Assembly (NCBI GenBank): GCA_044463125.1
Contig: JBIQMS010000008.1
Location: 1-64,000, forward strand
Direction: 5' to 3'
Source of the DNA: CAYMZZ01 sp044463125
Lineage (GTDB): Bacteria > Bacteroidota > Bacteroidia > Chitinophagales > Chitinophagaceae
Length of the DNA: 64,000 nucleotides
Shown: positions 58,143 to 64,000 of the stretch, in pieces
How the letters are laid out: the number at the start of each line of letters is the position of its first letter
Position numbering within the stretch: position 1 is the stretch's first letter
Program-made: the position numbers and the translations under genes
The notes under the pieces: generated by a model
Databases searched by the model: none
Told to the model about the DNA's origin: nothing
Seen by the model: only the letters and a program-made list of their open reading frames with translations

Positions 58143-59567
58143 TTATAAACTTAAGCCCTGACCGCGATAAAACTCGAGGAGCTTCATCTTAAATACAAAA
58201 TCGAACTGCGAAAGCAACAACTGAACGCGGGCCGATTGTAGTTCAATCTGGCTGATACGAAGATCATAGGTATTGAGTAGTCCCTGTTCAAATCGTTTCA
58301 TCGCAAAATTATAAGCCGTTTCGCTGGTGCTGGCGGCTTTTTGATTGGTATTGAACTGCTGCAATGCAGCCGTTGCGTCCACATAAGCCTGGTAAATATC
58401 CTGCTTTAGTTGGCGGTCCGCCTGCTCTTTCACCAGCTCAAGATCCTTCACATTCAATTTTGCCCTTTCCCAGTTGGTGCGGTTGGCGCGACCGTTGAAA
58501 ATGGGGATGCTGAGGCCGACACCAATGTTCTGGCCGAAATTGTTGCGAAATTGCCGCCCCATAGGAGTAGCTTCTTCACCAATAATAACACGCGTGGGCG
58601 CTTCCACATCATAATCCGTACCGCCTACCGTTACGGTAGCGCCCGTGGCCGTTTTGGGCCCCAGGCCCAGCACCGGAGATTTGATATTTACATAGTTGGT
58701 GCCCAGGCTACCAAAAGCCGCTATGGTAGGATACATTCCTGCTTTTGCTGCCTGCATATTCTTAATGGCCGCTTTTATCCGCAACTCGTTTACTTTTTGC
58801 TGGGGCAGATTGGCCATAGCTGATGCGTAAACCGATTCAGGCTGCAATTCGGCCAGGCTTTTTACCGGGATCAAACCGACGGGTGGTGTTTCTATTTCAA
58901 AGGCATCAGCCGCATCGAGGTTCAGCAAAGCTTTTAGCTGCAGCTTGAATGAGGTAACGGAAGTGTTGCCGGCAACGATATTGGCACTATCGCGTGCCAA
59001 CTGGGCTTCCAGTTGCAGCGCGTTCAATTCAGGCAACTGGCCCGCTTCTACCAGCAATCGGGTACGCTCTAGCTGGGCTTTGGTTTGGTTTGCCGTGGCT
59101 TCCGCCACTTTCACCTGTTCCCGCGCCAACAGAACCTGCAAATATGCCACAGCCACATTCAGCGCAATATCATTCTGGATTTTTTTAGTTTGCTCCCGGG
59201 CCGCTTCCAGATTCAATTCATTCGCTGCATTACTATTGCGCAGGGCAAACCAGTTGAACAGCGTAACCTGCGACTGCGCCTGCATACCCACATTAAAGAA
59301 GCGGTTGTTTTCCAGGATACCGGTAGTGGGGTTTTCGGATAATCCAAACCGATAACCGGCATTACTGTTGAAACTCAGCGTGGGCAATTGCTGCGATCGT
59401 CCCTGCTTCAGCGTCAATTCCGAAAAACGTGCCTGCAGATCGGCCTGCCGCACCGAGATATTATTTTTCAGGGCATAATCCACACAACGTTGCAGGTCCC
59501 ATTTTTCCTGTGCAAAAGCCGTGATACCGGCCAGCAGGAATAGACCCATGAGCATTTTGACCTTCAT
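58143..59567 (-). CDS. TolC-family outer-membrane efflux protein
   Basis: A 474-residue protein with a signal peptide (to about 20, ITAFAQ) and two outer-membrane efflux domains of long alternating helices ('NIQNDIALNVAVAYLQVLLAREQVKVAEAT', 'LQLEAQLARDSANIVAGN'). The ATG at 59567 starts the leader; the longer frame overlaps the stop of the upstream PLP-enzyme gene. Together with the adaptor it forms two parts of a tripartite exporter. A TATTTTTG box lies five bases before the ATG. Confidence 0.92.
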   Translation of the reverse strand: MKVKMLMGLFLLAGITAFAQEKWDLQRCVDYALKNNISVRQADLQARFSELTLKQGRSQQLPTLSFNSNAGYRFGLSENPTTGILENNRFFNVGMQAQSQVTLFNWFALRNSNAANELNLEAAREQTKKIQNDIALNVAVAYLQVLLAREQVKVAEATANQTKAQLERTRLLVEAGQLPELNALQLEAQLARDSANIVAGNTSVTSFKLQLKALLNLDAADAFEIETPPVGLIPVKSLAELQPESVYASAMANLPQQKVNELRIKAAIKNMQAAKAGMYPTIAAFGSLGTNYVNIKSPVLGLGPKTATGATVTVGGTDYDVEAPTRVIIGEEATPMGRQFRNNFGQNIGVGLSIPIFNGRANRTNWERAKLNVKDLELVKEQADRQLKQDIYQAYVDATAALQQFNTNQKAASTSETAYNFAMKRFEQGLLNTYDLRISQIELQSARVQLLLSQFDFVFKMKLLEFYRGQGLSL

Positions 59568-59571
59568 GTGA

Positions 59572-59579
59572 CAAAAATA
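59572..59579 (-). promoter_or_regulatory. -7 box for the tolC-type gene
   Basis: The minus-strand TATTTTTG is an exact TAnnTTTG match that ends four bases before the ATG at 59567, implying leaderless initiation. The -33 element is unclear. Confidence 0.35.
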
Positions 59580-59620
59580 AAAGAAAACAGCCGCCCGACC
59601 TGTGATTTTTATAAGCGGAA

Positions 59621-60784
59621 TCAATCCATTTTCGCCAGTGCCTGCCGGATATCATTCAAAAGGTAGTGGGGATCTTCCAGACCCACATAAAGACGAACCA
59701 TGCGATGTTCGGCATTGGCCGCATCGAAATCGGCCGCAGGGATGCCCGCGCATTTGGGAATGATCAGGGACTCATGCCCACCCCAGCTCACTGCCATCAA
59801 TATATGCTGCAGCGACTCTGCAAAACGAACAATCTCTTCCCTGCTTTTTGCCTTCAAAATCAGGGTCATTAGCCCGCCTGCGCCTTTCATTTGCTCCTTT
59901 GCCAGCGCATATTGGGGAAAGGAAGGATCAAAGGGAAACAGGATGGATTCAATGCGTGGCATTTCGCGCAATCCATCCAACACAATTTGGGTGGACTGAA
60001 AAATTCTTTCCAGGCGGGAAGGGAGCGTGCGCAGACCCCTCAGCAGCAGCCAGGCATTGAATGGCTGGATGCCGCTGCCGATATTGAGGTACTCGCTGTC
60101 AATAATTTTGCGAATCATGGCTTTGGATCCGCTGAGTACACCACCCAGGGTATCGCTATGTCCGCTGATATATTTGGTGGCCGTTTGCATGGCCAGGTCA
60201 ATTCCCAAAGGAATTACCTTTTGATAGAGAGGGGTACAATAACTGTTGTCGATCATGGTAACAATACCCCGGCTCCTGGCAAAGGCGGCAACAGCGGCGA
60301 TGGGCTGCAGGCGGAAATCCCAGCTATTGGGTGATTCGAGATAATAAAAGCGGGTATTGGCTTGGGTAGCCTGCTGCCAGCTTTCCAGTGTTTCTCCTTC
60401 CACATAGGTACAACTCACGCCAAAGCGCGGCAGAATAATATCAAACATTTTCTGGGCCCAGGTATAGGGCTTGCGCACACTCACAAGATGATCGCCGGCT
60501 TTCAAATTGGCTAGTACTCCCGCGAAGATGGCGGCCGCACCATTGTTAAAGACCAGGCAATCCTCTGCCTCATCGAGCGCCGCCAATTTCTTTCGAAGAA
60601 TATCCACTGTGGGGTTGAGTCCGCGGCTGTACAAATAGCCTCCCATTTCATCTTCAAAAGCTTTGGCAAGTGCATCCACCGTATCAAAAGCAAAATTGCT
60701 GGCCTGCATAATGGGCGGCGCGATGGCATTGTAATACTGCTCACGATCTTCTCCCAACTCGTTAATGATATATGAAAGATCCAT
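59621..60784 (-). CDS. Cys/Met-metabolism PLP-dependent enzyme
   Basis: A 387-residue enzyme of the cystathionine gamma-synthase/beta-lyase/methionine gamma-lyase family. 'GYLYSRGLNPTVDILRKKLA' and the Schiff-base motif 'QTATKYISGHSDTLGG' (Lys near 188) are conserved, with an Asp in 'IDNSYCTPLYQK'. The residue that separates synthases from lyases is not decisive by eye. The ATG at 60784 is one base from the TGA of the upstream permease, so the two are coupled. The operon suggests use of an imported sulfur amino acid. Confidence 0.88.
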   Translation of the reverse strand: MDLSYIINELGEDREQYYNAIAPPIMQASNFAFDTVDALAKAFEDEMGGYLYSRGLNPTVDILRKKLAALDEAEDCLVFNNGAAAIFAGVLANLKAGDHLVSVRKPYTWAQKMFDIILPRFGVSCTYVEGETLESWQQATQANTRFYYLESPNSWDFRLQPIAAVAAFARSRGIVTMIDNSYCTPLYQKVIPLGIDLAMQTATKYISGHSDTLGGVLSGSKAMIRKIIDSEYLNIGSGIQPFNAWLLLRGLRTLPSRLERIFQSTQIVLDGLREMPRIESILFPFDPSFPQYALAKEQMKGAGGLMTLILKAKSREEIVRFAESLQHILMAVSWGGHESLIIPKCAGIPAADFDAANAEHRMVRLYVGLEDPHYLLNDIRQALAKMD

Positions 60785-60785
60785 A

Positions 60786-62126
60786 TCAGGCCGCTTTGCG
60801 TCTCCATTTTTCGGTGGCAAAATACAATACAAGGAAAGCGATAAACACACCGGTTCCTATCAGGGCAAACTTGGGATCAGTAATGGCAATTACGGTTCCC
60901 ACAAACAAATAAGTCAAAATAAAAATGATGGGCAAAATGGGATAGAGTTTCATGGTATAAATACCTGTGCCATCAAGATGCCGCGTACGTTTGCGCAAAA
61001 TAAATATGGTAGCGGCCGAAGTAGCCATGCCGATGGAATCGAGAAAAATGGTGAAGCTGAGTATCTCGTTGAACTTATCCGCAAAAAACAATACGATTAC
61101 ACAGATGGCGGCAAATACGGTGAGACTGATGGTGAGCACGCCCCGCTTATCATCCTTCTTGCGAAATGATGCCGGTAAAATTCCATCTTCACTCATGGCA
61201 AACATCACCCTTGGATTGCTAAGCAGCAAAACATTGACATAAGCCAGCACCGCGATAAACAGTAAGATGGATGAAACATATTTACCGGTGGTCCCAAACA
61301 TTTTTTCCGCGATGATGGCTGCGATACCGGAAGTTTCTTTCAGTTCATTAAATCCAATCACTTTGTAATAGGCATAGCTCACCAGCATATAAAGCGAAAT
61401 AATCAGCAGTATGCCGATAAAGATGCCGCGGGGAATATTGCGTTGCGGGTTCTCCACTTCTTCCCCAAAATTGATGGTCTGCTGATAGCCACCGAAGGTG
61501 AAGGAAGTGGCTTTTAGCGCCACACCAAAGGAAAGCAAGATAAAACCAAAGCTATGCGCATCGGGTTCTGCGGAAACGGCCGCAACCGGCGCATCATTAT
61601 ATAAGGAAGGGAAAAACAGGGAAGCGATCAACACGAGCAGCATCGCGATCTTCACCAGCATCAAAATATTTTGCGTGCGCGAGCTGAGCCTTAAGCCTGC
61701 GAGGTTAACGCCATAAAAAATAATGATGGCGCCCATCGCGATTAATGCCTGTACAAAATCGCTGGTATTGCCCGGGAACAAAATGGGAGTAATATACTCG
61801 CTACCGATCAGCGCCACACCCGACAGGGAAGCGGCATTGGAGATTAGAATGATGCAATTGATGGCGAAGGCGATGGAGGGATGATAGGCGTAAGAGAATA
61901 TTTTATAGTAGCCACCGGTTACGGGATAACGGCTACCAATCTCTGCGTAAGTTAACGCGCCACATATCGCCACCAGCCCGCCTACAATCCAGGCGGCAAA
62001 GAACATTCCCGGTGTAAGCGCTGCCGCTGCCGCATCTTTGGATGTACGGAATATACCCATGCCAATCACCAGGCCCACCACGATCATTGTTATAGAAAAA
62101 AGCCCCAGCTTATTTTTGGTTCCCAT
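60786..62126 (-). CDS. APC-family amino-acid permease
   Basis: A 446-residue inner-membrane transporter with about 12 membrane helices. Helix 1 has the substrate-binding break 'GLVIGMGIFRTS'; the family motif 'EIGSRYPVTGGYY' follows helix 2. Length and pattern fit the APC superfamily. The substrate is unknown; coupling to the PLP enzyme suggests cysteine, methionine, homocysteine or a related amino acid. It is divergent from the TonB-dependent receptor, with 41 bases between starts. Confidence 0.9.
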   Translation of the reverse strand: MGTKNKLGLFSITMIVVGLVIGMGIFRTSKDAAAAALTPGMFFAAWIVGGLVAICGALTYAEIGSRYPVTGGYYKIFSYAYHPSIAFAINCIILISNAASLSGVALIGSEYITPILFPGNTSDFVQALIAMGAIIIFYGVNLAGLRLSSRTQNILMLVKIAMLLVLIASLFFPSLYNDAPVAAVSAEPDAHSFGFILLSFGVALKATSFTFGGYQQTINFGEEVENPQRNIPRGIFIGILLIISLYMLVSYAYYKVIGFNELKETSGIAAIIAEKMFGTTGKYVSSILLFIAVLAYVNVLLLSNPRVMFAMSEDGILPASFRKKDDKRGVLTISLTVFAAICVIVLFFADKFNEILSFTIFLDSIGMATSAATIFILRKRTRHLDGTGIYTMKLYPILPIIFILTYLFVGTVIAITDPKFALIGTGVFIAFLVLYFATEKWRRKAA

Positions 62127-62167
62127 GCGATGAAGGTAATGAAATAAGCATTTAACTTCGTTAGCCT

Positions 62168-64000
62168 ATGCGCATTCCAAAACCAAAAAAAGTTTTGATG
62201 CCAATCGTTTTCCTGCTGACCGCTATCGCGGCCTTTACGCAGGAAAAAGATAGCATCGGCAAGCTAAAGGAAATCCGGATCCGCGCCTTTGAACAATACC
62301 GGCCACCCAATACCAGTACGGCACCCGTTCGCATTATCGGCAGCGAAAACAGTGACCGGAATAATAAAACTTCGCTGGTCCATAGTTTCAATTCCATTGC
62401 CGGTGTAAGAATGGAAGAACGATCTCCCGGCAGCTATCGCATCAATATCCGGGGTAGTTCATTGCGCTCCCCTTTCGGCGTGCGGAATATAAAAGTGTAC
62501 TGGAATGATATCCCGATCACGGATGCCGGTGGCAATACTTATTTCAATCAGTTTGCCTGGAACAATTTTTCCCAAATCGAATTGTTCAAAGGTCCCGCAT
62601 CCAGCCTTTATGGTGCCGGCACGGGTGGCCTGTTGCTGATGCATAGCCATGATGATCGCTCGCCGGGTATTGACCTGGAATACATGACGGGCTCCTACAA
62701 CCTGCATAATATTTTTCTTACTGGCAGTTGGGGCCGGCAGCAAAACAGCAACAAGGTTACTTATGCCCATAATCAATCGGATGGGTACCGGCGGCAATCG
62801 GCCATGCGAAGGGATAATTTCAGTTGGTCTTCGAAATTGCATCTCAACGACCGACAGCAACTTACCGCATCAATATTATATACTAACCTCTATTATCAAA
62901 CGCCGGGTGGCTTAACCCTGGCAGAATATGAAGCAGATCCGCGTGCTGCCCGCCCGGCCGCAGGACCTTTCCCGGGTGCGGAAGAAATTGACGCGGCCAT
63001 CCGGCAACAAAACATGATCGCGGGTTTTAGTCATCAATACCAGATCAGCCCTTTGTTGCGCAACCAGACTGTTTTGTATGCTTCCTATTCCATGCTAAAG
63101 AACAGCGCCGTCCGCAATTATGAAAGAAGAATAGAACCGCAATGGGGCGGGCGCAGCAGTTTTACCTGGGAAAAAAATTACCAGCGCTGGAAATGGCAAT
63201 GGATAGCTGGTGCGGAGTTTCAGCAAGGGGATTTCAATACCCTGGTTACGGATAATGTGAATGGAAACCCCGGGCCTGTACAAACCAACGATGATGTGGG
63301 CAACCAATTGTTCACCGCTTTCCTGCAAACCGATTTTGAATTGCCCAAAGACTGGATTATTACGGCAGGGGCCAGCATCAATCGTTCGAGGGTGGTATTT
63401 CGTCGCTTATCCGATAGCCCGGTGCTTACCCAAAGCAGGCGTTATCAAAATGAACTGGCGCCGAGGCTGGCAATCTTGAAGAAACTGGCGCCCGAACTTT
63501 ATGTGCTAGGGTCGGTGGCCCGCGGATTTTCGCCACCCACCACGGCAGAATTGCTTCCCTCTACCGGCGTCATCAGCACTTTCCTGGATGCAGAGCAGGG
63601 ATGGAATTATGAACTCAGTGTTCGCTATAATTTATGGCAAAGGCAATTGCAGTTGGAAGCCACCGCGTTTTTCCTGAACCTGGATAAAGCCCTGGTACAA
63701 GCGCGTGATGCGGGTGGCGCCGATTATTTTGTAAATGCAGGAAGGGTGCATCAAAAAGGATTGGAGGCACAGGCCCGTTTTCAACGATTGCTTCGCGGTA
63801 GTCAATGGTTGCGCAGCCTGGTATTGCAGGCCGATCTTACGCTGAATCAATTCCGCTATCGTGATTATGAAAAGGATAACCAGGACTACTCCGGCAACCG
63901 CGTACCCTCGGTTCCGGCACGCAGTTTTTCATTTTTAGCGGACCTGTCAGGAGCAGCCGGCTGGTATAGCCAGCTTACCTATTATGCCGCTTCTTCCATT
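62168..64000 (+). CDS. TonB-dependent receptor (3' end outside the window)
   Basis: The frame is open from the ATG at 62168 to the window end (611 codons), with no stop, so the gene is partial. A signal peptide (about 1-25; VFLLTAIAAFTQ) is followed at once by a TonB-dependent plug: 'SLVHSFNSIAGVRMEERSPGS', 'INIRGSS', 'IELFKGPASSLYGAGTGG' (about 138-155). Barrel strands follow. There is no N-terminal carboxypeptidase-like domain, so it is of the siderophore/vitamin B12 receptor type rather than SusC. The ligand is unknown. It is divergent from the amino-acid permease. Confidence 0.92.
   Translation, partial: MRIPKPKKVLMPIVFLLTAIAAFTQEKDSIGKLKEIRIRAFEQYRPPNTSTAPVRIIGSENSDRNNKTSLVHSFNSIAGVRMEERSPGSYRINIRGSSLRSPFGVRNIKVYWNDIPITDAGGNTYFNQFAWNNFSQIELFKGPASSLYGAGTGGLLLMHSHDDRSPGIDLEYMTGSYNLHNIFLTGSWGRQQNSNKVTYAHNQSDGYRRQSAMRRDNFSWSSKLHLNDRQQLTASILYTNLYYQTPGGLTLAEYEADPRAARPAAGPFPGAEEIDAAIRQQNMIAGFSHQYQISPLLRNQTVLYASYSMLKNSAVRNYERRIEPQWGGRSSFTWEKNYQRWKWQWIAGAEFQQGDFNTLVTDNVNGNPGPVQTNDDVGNQLFTAFLQTDFELPKDWIITAGASINRSRVVFRRLSDSPVLTQSRRYQNELAPRLAILKKLAPELYVLGSVARGFSPPTTAELLPSTGVISTFLDAEQGWNYELSVRYNLWQRQLQLEATAFFLNLDKALVQARDAGGADYFVNAGRVHQKGLEAQARFQRLLRGSQWLRSLVLQADLTLNQFRYRDYEKDNQDYSGNRVPSVPARSFSFLADLSGAAGWYSQLTYYAASSI

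Overview
The window reads as chromosomal DNA of a Bacteroidota bacterium, most likely a Chitinophagaceae relative. The signs are SusC/SusD-type outer-membrane pairs, lipoproteins with CG(N/D)-type lipoboxes, the complete gldKLMN type IX secretion/gliding cluster plus gldB, DUF5686/DUF5689/DUF4271/DUF4783 proteins, matches to the TAnnTTTG -7 box and scarce Shine-Dalgarno sequences. The family-level placement is inference. No rRNA, tRNA, IS element, prophage or CRISPR array was recognised.

Layout. 242-12584: a minus-strand SusC-SusD-DUF5689-metallophosphoesterase-(SGNH/GDPD fusion) cluster next to glpD and a divergent GlpR-type regulator. Together they suggest capture and breakdown of a glycerophospho-compound, with glycerol-3-phosphate feeding GlpD. 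12585-14267: a small AT-rich accessory island with a DUF6438 lipoprotein, a small membrane protein and palindromic repeats. 14268-23834: a giant TraB/GumN-type exported protein, a DUF5686 outer-membrane protein, a class III aminotransferase, gamma-carbonic anhydrase, two small conserved proteins and RsgA. 23951-27977: a Bat-type operon (moxR, DUF58, BatD-like, BatA). 28085-36782: nadE, gldB, icd, apaG, a SUI1/YciH protein, nadC, DUF4783, gpmI. 36857-37493: a HicAB toxin-antitoxin pair. 37800-42894: a haem-binding protein, an ECF sigma factor with a membrane-anchored barrel-like partner, a lipoprotein and uvrC. 43111-48054: gldN, gldM, gldL, gldK. 48180-55693: a thioredoxin-domain DUF255 protein, hemD, DUF4271, an Omp85-type protein and hemW. 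55694-64000: gpsA, an efflux adaptor with TolC, a Cys/Met-metabolism PLP enzyme with an amino-acid permease, and a TonB-dependent receptor cut by the window end.

The most unusual feature is the intergenic DNA. Many gaps hold short tandem 'word' arrays with a 7-base period in which part of each word is fixed and one or two bases vary: CACGNNT, KTACGTT/ACGTANT, TTTARRG and YNCTACT. There is also an 8-base array (TTGTTKAT). Three gaps within 4 kb (30887-31065, 33401-33619, 34491-34641) share one architecture: a TACGT array, a TTTARRG array, a short spacer, then the inverse TTTARRG and TACGT arrays, giving long imperfect hairpins. Another module order (CACG array, CCGCTCC hairpin, CTACT array) recurs at 1-246 and 52485-52676. 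The arrays lie directly downstream of genes and often contain the stop codon. At a few gene starts array-like DNA appears to have replaced the ATG.
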